A stretch of DNA of 64,000 nt from Canis aureus (lineage: Eukaryota; Chordata; Mammalia; Carnivora; Canidae), in assembly GCF_053574225.1 (NCBI RefSeq), contig NC_135632.1, positions 31,066,001 to 31,130,000 on the forward strand, in the 5' to 3' direction. Made by a program: the position numbers and the translations under genes. Positions 22,632 through 35,074 of this stretch are shown here, in pieces (within the stretch, counting starts at the first letter, position 1; each line of letters begins with the position of its first letter). The notes below the pieces were generated by a model. It was not told where the DNA came from and made no database searches. It saw only the letters and a list, made by a program, of their open reading frames with translations.

Positions 22632-23104
22632 TATTCAACCACACTCCAGGAGATTGTGAATAAGCATTTATCAGATTGTGACCTTGGACTACTAATGTAA
22701 CCTCTGTGGGCTTCTATATTCTCACTGGTAAAACCAGCAATATAAGAAACATAAATGGCTTTATATTTTGGTGAGCTTTGACTACTCTGTGACCAAATGT
22801 CCCATTGAAACAACATGTCTTGCTCCCTATGGTATTCATATCACATCACAGAAAATCAGAGAAGTTGTTTAAGATGTAGTAAAATTTGAACCATCTTAAA
22901 AACCAAACAGATCAGTTGAATTTCTTCTAAGTAGAAGACCAAAACAGCTAGCCTCTATGTCAGGTGGTACAGTTTACGTTAAAGTTACAGTTTAAATGAA
23001 ATGTTTGAACATCGGTAAGGCAAACACATAATAATCTCAATCCTTTCGTGAAAAACAGCATTTGAAAAACTGCAGTAAGATCCTGAAGAGGCTATCTACA
23101 AAAC
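22632..23104. other. Unique sequence, no gene recognised
   Basis: Mixed unique DNA between MER5A and the next SINE. No feature recognised. Confidence 0.4.
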
Positions 23105-23121
23105 AAGAAATATGAATTGTT

Positions 23122-23306
23122 GGGGGGGCAACTGGGTGGGTGGTTCAGTGGTTGAGCATTTGCCTTTGGCTCAGGTCCTGATCCTGGGATCTTGGGATGG
23201 AGTCCTGCATCGGGCTCCCAGTGGGGAGCCTGCTTCTCCCTCTGCCTGTGTCTCTGCCTCTCTCTCTGTGTCTCTTATGAATGGGTAAATAAAATCTTAA
23301 AAACAA
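23122..23306 (+). mobile_element. SINEC SINE
   Basis: Head ggcaactgggtgggtggttc, ttgggatggagtcctgcatc, CT-rich part and aaataaaatcttaaaaac tail. 17-bp TSD aagaaatatgaattgtt (23105-23121) / aagaaatacgaattgtt (23307-23323), one mismatch. Confidence 0.94.
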
Positions 23307-23323
23307 AAGAAATACGAATTGTT

Positions 23324-24035
23324 AATGAGAAAATGTTCAATTTAACCAACAAAGACACACCACTTAAAATAACCAGGACATGCTTCCTCTGTTTGGACAA
23401 AGATCAAGGAAAACACTGAATGGGGGTGATCAGAGAAAAACAACTAGAGCCACAGTGGACACTATTTAGCAAATTTTGCTATAGAAGGATGACAGAATCA
23501 AATAGGAAAGAAATATCAAATTATGGAAAAGTCAAACAGGTAATATAGTGGCATTTTACTAGATCTGTGCAAGATTAATAGCCAGCTTCCAAACAAGAGA
23601 ATAGCATTATGGCTACTTCGTAATGATGATGTTGATGAGGATGAGTATGATATGCCTTTGCTTATTAACATACTAAAACAAGGAAGAGATATTAGAAAAA
23701 ATATTCATTTAAGTAAATCAGGGAGGTGGGCAATATTTATACTTTGTAAGTGCTCCTGTGGTATGGAGGAAAAATAACAAGACAACTGATGGGAAAACAG
23801 TAAGAATGGATGAGTCACACAAGATGAACCACAATAAGGAATTAAGCCAAGAAGGTAAATTGAAAAAAATAAAAATAGTGGTATTAGGGTGGCATCACTG
23901 TAGTTGACATATTTATGTACACATTTACACACATAAAGAGAAAAATAATTCATTTGTTCATTAGGTAGGCCTGGTAAAAGGTCTGACTGACTTTGCCTTG
24001 CGATTAGGATAAAGGCTGGTGATTACTAAACTCTC
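23324..24035. other. Unique sequence, no gene recognised
   Basis: AT-rich DNA with a short degenerate gatgatgatg stretch near 23622. Nothing else recognised. Confidence 0.4.
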
Positions 24036-24049
24036 CATTCCTGGTGCTT

Positions 24050-24195
24050 TTTTTAGACATCATCGAATTTAATGCACATAATAGCCCTCTCAGGAAACCA
24101 GTATTATCTCCATTTCACAGATGAAGACACTGAAGTTCAGGATGATGAAGTGACCACACTAGTTCTGGCTGGCATCGAAGTCTGTTCTCTTTCTA
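24050..24195 (-). repeat. MIR SINE
   Basis: attatctccatttcacagat and gaagacactgaagttcagga are the reverse complement of the MIR 3' core (tcctcatctgtaaaatgggg region), followed by the gaagtgacc block. Moderately diverged. Confidence 0.8.
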
Positions 24196-24242
24196 CTATA
24201 ATTCTGGTGTTGCCCTTGGATGGTGATGATAAACATCATAGC

Positions 24243-24432
24243 ATTAATGACTAACATTTATTGAGTAGCAAGTGCTGTGCTAGGCAAATTGCCTGTGTTA
24301 TCCCATTTAATTCTCAATATAATCCTGTTATCTATTCCCATTTGCAGATGATAAAATTAAGAGGATATGTTCAAGGTCATAGAATTCTTAAAGCTAGGTC
24401 CGCATGATTCCAAAGCCTACACATAAATGTCT
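24243..24432 (-). repeat. MIR SINE
   Basis: Starts aacatttattgagtagcaag and ctgtgctaggcaaattgcct, then attcccatttgcagatgata and caaggtcatagaattcttaa; reverse orientation MIR, fairly complete. Only about 50 bp from the MIR before it. Confidence 0.85.
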
Positions 24433-24859
24433 TTCTTGTATTTTCTTCTTTAATGTAACATTTTTCTTCTTTTTTAATAAGAGGAAAGAAAGGGGAGAAA
24501 AAAGTCCAAAGGGAGATACAAACTTTCCACTGATGGTTCTCTAATCAGTTTGAAAGAGGCATTCATTGTTTTATTAGGGATTAAGGATGATGAGAAGACC
24601 CTATCTGTCTTGATTTAAATCTTAATTTCTACCTTTACTTCCCAATCCTAAATTCTGGTGTAAAATGTAATTTTCATCATCAAATTTGATGGGTTTAAAT
24701 CCTATTGGTTTTAAATCCTAAAGTTTGGAAGAATATGGAAAGTGGAAATTAAAATGGATTTAGAAGCTGCCTGTTTCTCTCCAAAAGTACTCTCACCAGC
24801 AATATATGCATCAGGTAATTTTGTACTAACAGTGCATATAGGATACCAGTGGCTGGCAT

Positions 24860-25035
24860 GCATTACATGCATATACACTTTTAAAATGTTGTTAAGCCTT
24901 ACAATAATCCTCTAAGGTACATCATTCTCTCCAGTTCACAGATAAAGGAAATGATGGTTAGGTGACAGGATGGCTGAGAATGGTTAAATGAGCTGTTGAC
25001 TGGTAGAAATGGGATTTTGTTCCCTAACTATTTAG
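24860..25035 (-). repeat. MIR SINE
   Basis: ttaagccttacaataatcct, ccagttcacagataaaggaa and gtagaaatgggattttgttc match reverse-orientation MIR. Third MIR in the same orientation within 1 kb. Confidence 0.7.
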
Positions 25036-25781
25036 CTCCAAAGCATGTGTGCTCATCCAGGGGGCTAAAACAGAAAAATAGGTAGCTTTGTAAAGAGCTG
25101 TGAGAGTAAGAAGTACCAGGACACAAGTTGGTACAGTAAGACCCAGAGTGACAGGCTATTTTAAGAGTAAAAAGGAAGGTAGGGAGACTCAGATAATGGG
25201 TGAAGAACCTCAGAAAAAAAAAAAAAAAGGACGACAAAAAAAGTCTATAGCCTGGTATTAAAAATGCATGTATAGTTTGTTTGCTTGCCAGTGTCAGCTT
25301 CCAGAATATCAGGGATGTTCAGTCTCTCCCTCCACTGGTGATAGGTTGTTATTCTTTGCTTTGTATCATCTGAAACACAGCGCTCAACTTCAAGCTGAGT
25401 CTAGTAATGAAGAGTGCCCAATTGAAATCCCATTTTGGACCTACATAATTAGATAGAAGTTGCTTTTCTCCGCGTCAAAATATTTGTAGAAGATTATTAT
25501 CTATCTGCATTTAAACTTTATTCTATTCCATTTAATTTTAAGATTAGTGCAAAACATTCTTGAATACACCGTTTTTATAGAGGCCTCAATGACTCAGAGA
25601 GGTCTTAAACTATTGATCAGTCAACACGTAATAGCTTAATATCTGATGGGAATAGATCAGGTTATCTGACTTTATGTTCTGTTCCTTCCTCTTTTTATAG
25701 GATAAGGTTGTCTTCAATGAAAAAAAATGAAAAATAAAAAGAAAGGAAGCAGGAATTAATGGAGTTTGGGAGTAGCACTTA
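25036..25781. other. Unique sequence, no gene recognised
   Basis: Unique DNA with a purine-rich A15 run at about 25213-25227. The antisense polyphenylalanine frame over that run is a composition artefact. Confidence 0.4.
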
Positions 25782-25794
25782 ATGAAGCTTTTCC

Positions 25795-25967
25795 TTTTTT
25801 AAAAAAATTATTTATTCATGAGAGACATACAGAGAGAGGCAGAGACATAGGCAGAGGAGAAGCAGACTCCTCACGGGGAGCCTTGGGCAAGACTTGATCC
25901 CAGGACCCTGGAATCACGACTTGAGCCAAAGGCAGATGTCCAACCACTGAGCCATCCAGGTGCCCCC
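25795..25967 (-). mobile_element. SINEC SINE
   Basis: Minus-strand SINE: aaaaattatttattcatgag, agagaggcagagacataggc, cttgatcccaggaccctgg and ccatccaggtgccccc. 13-bp TSD atgaagcttttcc (25782-25794) / atgaagattttcc (25968-25980), one mismatch. Confidence 0.94.
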
Positions 25968-25980
25968 ATGAAGATTTTCC

Positions 25981-26754
25981 AATAACCAATAGAATGACAT
26001 CAGTGAAAGTTATTTTTCTTGATTTATTATTTGTGTTTATTTTAATATTTTGATTCCATTTTCTAGGAAGCAAGTCAAATGTGTCTCAAAGAAAATGGAA
26101 TTTTTAAAAGATTTGTGGCACAACTGTTTCATAGGAATAACTAGCTGCTTTATTTTTGTATAAATAAAATGGTCTTTGTCCTTTAATACATCAATATAAG
26201 CCTGTTACTTCAGTCTTTGTGATCACCACCCAAACTTCATCATCAGCCCAAAGGAAGGGTAACTTAGTTTCTGTCATGGTGATTTTAAGTAAACATTTGC
26301 AGTGCTAGCTCTGCAACCCCACACCTATAAAATGATTGCACCTGTCACCCACGACATGAGGTCTTGAGACCAGATAAACCAAACCACCCAGTCATCTTTC
26401 TAAAAAGGGATGACCAGTTTTAATAACTAGTAATATGCATAAGCTTTTTAGCTCAGGGCAGAAACTGATCATTAAAAGGATTTGGGAAGGCATTTCCTCT
26501 TATTTCAAACACAGTATCACAGAATTAGATGTGTATGTGAGAAGGCTTACTTCAAAAAAAGAACTATTGCCAAGAGCAAAATACAATATTTGATGCAATG
26601 ATTCAGTCATTTAAAATAGTACCCAAGCTCTATTGTGTCACATTCACACCTGTGCTCTATTTTAAAAAGATCCTCCGAGTCTGCAAGGCTGGATTAACAG
26701 CACCATCTGAGACAGGCAAAAGGCCAAGTGTCTAAGCAAGCATTCTATGAAAAT
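25981..26754. other. Unique sequence, no gene recognised
   Basis: Mixed composition. gcaaggctggattaacagca near 26680 hints at a very old repeat, not assigned. Confidence 0.35.
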
Positions 26755-26928
26755 CAAAATTGATGTCTGTCGCAGAACTTTATAGGTTGATGGAATCGTT
26801 CTGTATTTTGATTGTGATGGTAGTTACACCGGTGTAAACATTTGTCAAAATTCATTGACCCATACATTTAAGATGGGTGCTTTTCATTGTATGGAAATTA
26901 TACCTCAATAAAGTTGATTTAAAAAAAT
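26755..26928 (+). mobile_element. Old L1 3' UTR end
   Basis: gattgtgatggtagttacac, attcattgacccatacattt, gatgggtgcttttcattgta, ggaaattatacctcaataaa and a short A-run correspond to the terminal 3' UTR of old (L1MA/L1MB-age) LINE-1. Only about 170 bp remain. Confidence 0.75.
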
Positions 26929-29156
26929 GACAGCTGTCCATGCTGACCATGAACACATGCCTCTCTGGCAAAAGCAATAGAAACCGTGAAGTCATTTATG
27001 GGTGCACACTAATAAAGATTAAATATAGCATTTAAGACTGTTGCAGTCATGAGCAAAAGAACTTCCTTGTGAAAAACTGGAGATGACAATTAAAGATCTA
27101 TTGGGAACCTCATCTTACTAAGACAAAACTAGTCATTCACTATGAGACTCTCAAATTTGCTTCTTTCTTTCAAACTAATCATAGAATGTGTCAGAATTCT
27201 CAGATTTCTAAAGGTTTGTACCCTCATGTATGCACATAACTCATCATTAAACCTAGTAAAGCTCAAGCTTGTATGTATATTAACTATGAAGAACACATCT
27301 TATTCCTGTTTCAAAAAAATAAAAGCATACTTCTCTGGGATTATTGAAAATATATCTAAGAAATATAATCAGGAAGGCTAATTTCCTAAATATGTAACAT
27401 TGTAGATACTGAGAGGCAACACATATCCTAGAAACCACTTTTGATTGTGTCACCTTGACAAAACCATATCTTTCTGGATCTATGTCTATTTTTGCTACTG
27501 TAAAATGAACAGGCTAGACCAGACAAAGCTCTATGACATAGAACTGTGTAAATCACACTGGATTAGAAGCTCTATTTTTACTAACCAGAAAATCTCTCTT
27601 TTTGTCACTTTTCTATTGTTATACTAGATTTGGAGAAAGGATGGTGCTGATGAGGAAATAAGGAAATTTTTTAGTTTACTCAATGAGATACTCTAAATAT
27701 ACCTATTTAAAAGACTGGATTTGATACGAGAAATGTTCTAGAACTTAAAGTTGTCAGGAAAATATTAGAAAGAAAAAGAATATTATTGGCAAGGAAAAAA
27801 TAAAAAAGAAATTAAGCTATGATTCATCTCACTAATATTTAATGAGAAAGATCTATAATAGATTAAAATATTTTTCATTTGAAGTAATTGAATAATCTTT
27901 GACTTTGGTGGAAATAATCATATGTTTTAGAAATTATGACATTATAGAATCTTGGATTTATAAGGGCACTAAAATGGTCATCAATACCCTCTTAGAGTCC
28001 AATGGTAGCCTGTATTTTAACATAAAATACAAAAACAACTAAACCTGTCTTTATTATTTTACTTTTGTACAGGAAAAGGCACAAAAACAATTTCACACAG
28101 CTGTCACTTTGCATGTTTAAGCCAAGCTGTGATTAATATTTTAGAGATTAATATTCAGAGATAGCAGCAGGGGCTTTCTCTTATCACATAAGGCTAAATT
28201 CTATCCAAGGGTGTATTTATTCATAAACTTTAACTTGTTAGCACCAGGCAATCTTTCTCAATTTCAAACCAGGGCACACTTTTCAACCTAAGAACTGCTG
28301 ATAGTATAATGGATTTGCCCAAGGAAAACTAAACCCTTCAGTTCAGAGAATAAAAAAATATAGCAAAGAAAACAAATGATAGAAGTCTAGAGCCTCAAAA
28401 AGATTATCTAACGCTTGGACATAATGTGCAAAGGTGGTAGCCCATCATTTCAGTGTCATTCAGGAGCAATAGTCATTTAAGTTTTAAGAATACACTCGGT
28501 TTAAGGCTGAACTATTGTTAACAATTGATTACCAATTCCAAACCTAGTCAAGTTAATTGTTTACTTCTTTAATTATTTTTGTCTGATAGAGGAGTAAAAT
28601 TCTTTTCTAAAAACATCCAAATTTATTGCCTTTTGAATACTTACCAATTTTTTTCAATAGAACTCAGTCATCTTACCCTAATATTTATTTATTAATGGGT
28701 TCATAGACAATTTTTCAAATGCTCTTTGGATTGGTAAGGACAACTTTCTTTTTGTCTGATTAACAAGTTAAATGGAAGAAAAGATTCCACGTATTCACTT
28801 TATATTTGCCTGACAATCATGATTTTGCTTTTTGAAAATTATATTTTAACAAGAGATCAAGATGCTAAATGAAAACTGTTAATTGCTGTTTTCTTTCTTT
28901 TTTTCTTTTAAGAAAATGTTAAAAGGGCTGAGCCATGTAACTGGAAGTTTTATGAATCATGGACACTTGGGAGAAAAATCTACAAAGAAATATCTTAAAA
29001 GTGGTGCAAGCCCTATATAAAGGATGCAGTTCCTTCTATTCGGAAAGAACTGCATTACCACATGCTTAGCTCCTATTCGTCTCTTAAAATTCAGCCAGAT
29101 TTCTTTTGCAAGGTTATTAATATTTCCCTAAAAACAGTTATTTCCTTCACATCATT
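26929..29156. other. Repeat-poor tract, 2.2 kb
   Basis: No SINE, LINE or DNA transposon recognised in 2.2 kb, unusual against the density elsewhere. Open frames (such as 27142-27381) are AT-biased and lack known motifs. Confidence 0.45.
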
Positions 29157-29172
29157 TGACTCATCCATTTTT

Positions 29173-29349
29173 TTTATTTTTTTTTTTATTTATGATAGAG
29201 AGAGAGAGAGAGAGAGAGGCAGAGACACAGGCAGAGGGAGAAGCAGGCTCCATGCACCGGGAGCCTGACGTGGGATTCGATCCCGGGTCTCCAGGATCAC
29301 GCCCTGGGCCAAAGGCAGGCGCTAAACCGCTGCGCCACCCAGGGATCCC
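29173..29349 (-). mobile_element. Young SINEC_Cf SINE
   Basis: Minus-strand copy close to the SINEC_Cf consensus: gagaggcagagacacaggca, gaagcaggctccatgcaccg, gggattcgatcccgggtctc, and a CpG-retaining ctaaaccgctgcgccaccc before agggatccc. Exact 16-bp TSD tgactcatccattttt at 29157-29172 and 29350-29365. Retained CpGs and the perfect TSD point to very recent insertion. Such copies are often presence/absence polymorphic in dogs. Confidence 0.97.
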
Positions 29350-29365
29350 TGACTCATCCATTTTT

Positions 29366-30214
29366 AAAGTAGCTATCTTGTATTATAATTGATATGTTTA
29401 AATGTCATTACTGAGTCCTCAGCTTCATGTTCACTCCACATCCTGAATAAAGGATCACCTCAGGGACCACCTGGCCTTCACCTCCCACCTGTGACCTGAA
29501 GAACACAGACTGTAGAATTTTCACCATGGATCCAGTTCCTACCTCTGCTTCCTTCCCTTACCTATGATTTTGTATTTGACCTTGTCTTCACCCAATATGC
29601 TCTCTTTGATGTCTCTGGGCTCCTTTCCCATACCCATGGACCAGGGCCACTCTATCCTTATGCCTAGCCATAGCTTCCAAACCACAGTTTTGGCCAGGGA
29701 CTCAGGCTATTTAAAAGTTATTCCCAGGTATTTGGCTTCTGGATGCTATCATTGTTCTCACATCCTGGGTCCTTGTCTATCTAATACACTAGTCTGTCCC
29801 TCAGCTGCCACTGGTATGAACAGCTGAGAGAATGTGTGTGATCAAAGAGGACACACCCAGGTTCCTGCATTTCCAGTCTTCAGTCTTCAGCCTTTATGCC
29901 CTTCAAAACCCATTGGCAGGTTACCTTGAGCTTTGTACTGATTCTGGCATTCTTCCCTGCCCCATTCCCCACTGCTTGAGAGCTAATAATGTGATCATGC
30001 TTTTTAGAGTACAGCCACACATACTGCATGTACCCAGGATCCATGCTGATATCAATCTCTAGTGCTGCTAATGTGGCCCTTCATACTAGACCATTTGAAA
30101 ATACATTTTCCACTTGCTCATCAAGAATGTTTATCAGAACTCATACTTCCTCCATCGGCAACTCAATGGTCTCTTAAGCTTAGTTTTTTTTCCATTAGAT
30201 ATATAATAAAGCTC
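29366..30214. other. Higher-GC unassigned block
   Basis: From about 29440 to 30170 the sequence is clearly less AT-rich than its surroundings (cctggccttcacctcccacc, ggctcctttcccatacccat). It may be an old repeat or LTR remnant but I recognise no family. Its open frames (29564-29827, 29832-30062, 30062-30256) show no known domain. Confidence 0.3.
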
Positions 30215-30440
30215 ATTTTAGTAGCATTTAAATATATACAAAATATATATGTTTAAATAGTAAATATTTAAATGTTTATATAACACATTACATAAATATA
30301 TTTGAAGTATATGTTAGAATACATAAATTCAAATATATAAGTACATATATAAAATATTTATACAATACAATTATATTTATATTTAATTTACATTTACATA
30401 TTAGATATTTAAATATTTAACTATATAAATGTATATTTAA
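30215..30440. repeat. AT-rich low-complexity tract
   Basis: About 225 bases made almost only of A and T with repeated tatttaaatat and atatataa motifs; many short palindromes. Confidence 0.85.
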
Positions 30441-30539
30441 AACAGGATAAAAAGTAGCAATGATGAATTTTGCCATTTAGAGATAAACAATACTAATATT
30501 GTGGTATATAACAATACTTTCACCTCTATAATAAATATT

Positions 30540-30960
30540 AATTCTTATTATGAAAATGGCATTTATTACACCTTAAAATCTTTTTTTTCTTATAAGAAAA
30601 AAATTGACATTTCTATGTCATATGTATACTTTTAAATAGTCTAGCTACATTTCATTGTATAGATGACCAATGTTTATGTGAATAATTCCTCTGGTTGGAA
30701 TTCAGCTAGTGTCCATTTTTTTCACTGTTATAAACAGCATTGCAGTGGACATTTTGATCATAAATGTACATTAGTCAGGTTAGGAAAATTCCTACCCATG
30801 GAATCAGTTCAGAGGGATACATACTCTGGGACCTTCTGATACACATGACTCTTCACAAAGTTTTTCCAGTTATTCTTCTGGAAGTACATTCTCACACTCT
30901 CACCAACACGCAGTACTGTCAATGCTTTATAAGGTTTGACCAATGAAATATAAGAAAGGG
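30540..30960 (-). mobile_element. Old L1-derived fragment (tentative)
   Basis: catttcattgtatagatgac, tgttataaacagcattgcag and tggacattttgatcataaat resemble the reverse complement of the L1 ORF2 C-terminal region (the 'ttgctataataaacattgg' side). Highly diverged. Confidence 0.45.
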
Positions 30961-33710
30961 CTATTATCCTCAATAACAGAAAACATTGCTGCAAATTGTA
31001 CACATCACTGTGGCCTAGAGCTTAAGCTCTGTGATGGGAATACCAATAGGACCCAATAGGATGAGGGAGGCCAACGGGGGTGTGGTCAATGAACTTGCCT
31101 GGTAGAAGCAACAGGCCCGGAAAGATCTTTACTCATGAAAGGATAAGCAAACAGTGGAAATGAAAACCACAAGGGGTTTGTGAAAGGGTGAAACATTTAA
31201 GGAACCAAGACCAGTATATATAAGATGAAGAGGAAAAAGTATGTTTAAAACATCACTGGTAGAAAGCAGGGGGAAAGTTGTTTACTTTCTTAATATGTTT
31301 TATAAAAACAAGGACTCTCAGACACAGGAATAAGGATGAAACCAAGACACAGGGGGATGAATTAAAAATTAGAAGGGTGAATTAAGAATTATAAGGAAAA
31401 GAAAAACGAAATTGTAGGAGGCAAAGCTGCATTTGACATAGGAAAGAGCCTGAATGATACTGAGAAACAGAGGTCTTTTCTACTAAGAATGGTGTTATAC
31501 TATATATCATTCGTTTATTCTAAGAAACAATTTTGGATACCTACTGTGCATTGCAACATTTGGTGATAAATGCTGAGGATCCCAGTTTGTAAAGAATTCA
31601 CCAGCAGAGGGGAAGACCAATTGGAAACATTATAGAGGCTGAGTTCTCAAACGGAGGCTGGGCACAGTGCTGCAGGAGCAGAATGAAGGATTAACTACCC
31701 ACAGGCGTGAGGAAGGTCTTCACAAAGGTTATAACCTGTAAATCAGGATTTGTAGAATTTAGCAGATTTGGCCAGACTGTGGACCATCAGGAGGAATGCC
31801 AGGAAAAGGAAAGAGCACCGGCAAAATTCTCAAATCCATGTTCATCTCGACTCAATAGCCCTTAGTATACTGGTTATTAACAGTGTGAGGGATCGGTTTA
31901 GCCCTTAAAAAGTCTTTGCCTGAGAAACTTGCAAATTATGGGTATGTACATCCACGTGTCAATGTTATGACAATTGCAGCTGTTCAAAAAGTTTGTGTGA
32001 CTACAGAATGGGAGAATTATTTATAGCCATGGGCTAGCTCTATTTAGCATGGTGTAAAGCCACAAGTTTTTTTTTAGCTTATGTGAAAAGGTTACAGAAA
32101 CCTTAAATTAGTATTTTTAAAAATATGGTAAAACAAAGCAGAATACAGTTTCCAATATTTAAATTGCTTTTTCTCTAAAGGTCTCAGTGGCTAAACAAAG
32201 AGTTAATCGTTCGCTGATAGCTCAAGTGTTGAAAACACAGATGTTCCATTTCTTTAAATAACTTTTCTTCCTACAGAATGGCCATGTCCTATGAGATGTA
32301 AGTTTGTCGGAATATAATATGGACTGCATATGGAAGCAATCATATTCTATTTTGGAACCACTTGACAAAACTCTGTCACTGCATAAAACACAACCACCCC
32401 CCTCATTTTTTTTTTATTTATGCAGCATGTATTTAGTTTAACAACACAAAATAACTCTGATATTCTGAGAATTTGGCGACATTGCATTTTCCATTATGTC
32501 AGGTGGAAATGAAAAGCAACCAAACATCACTGATAATAACATTAGAAAATCTTGTCCTCTTGGCTTATGTGCAGATGGGAATCATTATTGGTAATAAAAT
32601 CTTTGTAACAATCATTTTATCTCTAAATATAGCAAACATTGAGCTCCACAGTCAAATTTGGAAAGAGAGAAGTCTAATAGATGGACAAATTCTATTTTAC
32701 CCTTAGAATCTCCAGTTTAAAGCTCTGAGTGAAATGCACCAAAGTCATTATCCCATTTCTCATGGGATAACTAGCTATGGGTTAGACATATTTAACACAC
32801 ATGCCCAAACACAAATATACACAAATTAGCACTTGTCTTTCTTTTTCCTAAACTATTATTGTCCTACTTCATTCCACTAGTGCGATTACTCTGCCACCTA
32901 ATAGCTATGTGACTCTAGGGCTTCATTCAGCCATTTAGTTCATTGTTGTTGGAAATGATAACATTCGCTAGGCATTATATCTGTTCCATGTGTTTATTAT
33001 GTAGATTCCATATGTTCCATGAAGTTTCCAGATCTCTAAAATAGGGGAGAGACAGTGGCTTACAAAAAGCTTCTAAAATGATAATCTTGAAATTTCTCAG
33101 CTCAATGAACAACCTTTTAAAATGTCAAAATGTGGAGGGATTTTGCACTTATTTTAAGCTCTTTTAAATATTGTCTCTTTTGCTTGCTTCTAAAACGCAA
33201 GTGGAAAAAAATGGAATTTACTACTTTTAGGAAATTATTAAAATTTTCACTTAAAAATAACTGCTCCAGTACAATGAGTTAAAGTCTTTGAAAAGTCCAA
33301 CCAGCAATCCAGAAACAGAAACTCATAATCGTTGCATCTCATGTATAATAATATTCATGTGAGAATGAACAGATATGACTGATAGGTCAAAATACGAATG
33401 TGAAAATACAGAATGTGATGTAGGCCAGGGAGGGGGAGGAGAGAAAGTTTTTTATGGAGGAAGCAAGAGAAAATGTAAAGAACACTGCATAAATTCCCTG
33501 AAAATAAAATGATGGCATTTGAGGAACAAAATAAATGACTCATAATTTCAAAATATAGAGTCAATTGGCTTTTAAATTAAATTTAGTTGTAGAATTTCAT
33601 CATATTTGATGACTAAGTTTTTACACACATTTTTTGAAGTAAAAAAGAAACACAATGCTCTTTGATTCATATTTGAAAAACAATATGGTGTTTTCTAAAA
33701 TTCCTGAGAA
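30961..33710. other. Repeat-poor tract, 2.7 kb
   Basis: No clear SINE or LINE. About 31505-31860 may contain a very old repeat (attcgtttattctaagaaac, gcacagtgctgcaggagcag), and 32885-32990 a MIR fragment (cacctaatagctatgtgact). The block 31900-32300 is unique and reads like a conserved non-coding element. No gene recognised. Confidence 0.4.
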
Positions 33711-33724
33711 TGAAATGTGTATTT

Positions 33725-33920
33725 TTTTAAAGATTTTATTTATTTATTCATGAGAGACAGAGACACAGAGAGAGAAAAAGAGAGAGAGGCAGAGACACAG
33801 GTAGAGGGAGAAGCAGGCTCCATGCAGGGAGCCCAACGTGGGACTCAATCCCAGGTCTCCAGGATCACACCCTGGGCCAAAAACAGCGCTAAACCACTGA
33901 GCCACCTACCTGGGCTATCC
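33725..33920 (-). mobile_element. SINEC SINE
   Basis: Minus strand: aaagattttatttatttatt, a long purine part, gggactcaatcccaggtctc and the head end gagccacctacctgggc, which carries a small insertion. Exact 14-bp TSD tgaaatgtgtattt at 33711-33724 and 33921-33934. Confidence 0.95.
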
Positions 33921-34284
33921 TGAAATGTGTATTTGTTTGCATGTGTGCTATGTGCTAGAGAGAATGCTGATGAGGAGAAAGAAGATCTGTGTGTTTTCAA
34001 AATCATGTAATTTAGCAATCTCATATATAATATTAGAACTTCTAAAACTCAAAATAAATTTGTAAATGCTAATGACTCCTAAAATTGCAAATATTTGGGG
34101 TAGTTAAAAATGTAGAATTGTTATTTCTAAACAAACTAAAAAGGATTTTATAATATCTCATTGGCTTTCATTTTTATATTTAATTCATGTTGTAAGAAAT
34201 ATTAGTAAAGCTTATTGTTAAGACTCTAAGTGAAAGAAAATATAAAGTGTTTTGTAGATCACTGATTTCATAGTGACCATATGC

Positions 34285-34470
34285 CCACCGTGACAAGGCC
34301 ATGCTCTGAGGAGGCTGGTGACCTGAATTCATGTTGTTGCTTTGCCATCTATGAGCTATGTGACTCTAGGCAAGTTATATAATTTCTTAAGGTTTGTATT
34401 TGTAATATGGCCGTATTCCTAATATTCAATTCATAAAGTTATTTGAGAATCACAAGATCTAAGATGACAC
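34285..34470 (+). repeat. MIR SINE
   Basis: gctggtgacctgaattcatg, gctttgccatctatgagcta, tgtgactctaggcaagttat and aatttcttaaggtttgtatt align with the MIR core in the forward orientation. Confidence 0.85.
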
Positions 34471-34559
34471 TCAAACTCATTCAACATGACAAATTTGAAA
34501 CACTCAACATACGCTAACATTCTTATTGAAAAATAAGAGCTACATTACAGAAGCTGTAT

Positions 34560-34820
34560 ATTTTTTTTCTGTCATTTTAACTGAGTTTTATTTTTGCAGC
34601 TTTGTGATATAACTGACATACAGTATAGTGTAAGTTAAGTAGGGTATATGAAATAATGATTTGATACAAGCATATACTATGAAATGATAACAAAAGGGTG
34701 AGTTTACACATCCATCACATCACATAATTACTTTGTGTGTGTGGTAAGAACATTTTAGATCTATTTTCAGTATTGTACAATTTGTGTTGCTATTAAGGGC
34801 TATTAAATAATTTCCCTATT
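34560..34820 (-). mobile_element. Old L1 3' UTR fragment
   Basis: gatataactgacatacagta, gaaataatgatttgatacaa, gaaatgataacaaaagggtg and catccatcacatcacataat are the reverse orientation of an old L1 3' UTR (the 'tgatatacatatatgt...gtgaaatgatcacc' region). Confidence 0.7.
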
Positions 34821-35074
34821 TAATTATCTGCCAACAAATTATTTTATTAAAATTGAAGAAATATGAAGGATTTACATGTCTACGTAGGTATTTATCATAC
34901 CTGGAAATCATTTGAAGGTTTAGAGGGAATTATATTTTATAAGATGGATTTCTAAAAACTTACATGATTACTTTAGTTTCTCAGTAGTCATAAAAGATAG
35001 TAAAATGGACATTAATCAGTATGTCAAACTAAAAATGAACTTCAGAGGATTTAGAACATTGAAAATGAAATTAG

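Noticed and set aside
29161..29361. Frames rich in GPGRDPGDPGS and SLSLSLS that look like a structured protein and recur at 4.8, 35.1, 43.2 and 52.4 kb
   Set aside because: They are the standard translation of SINEC elements; the similarity between loci is repeat identity, not a gene family.
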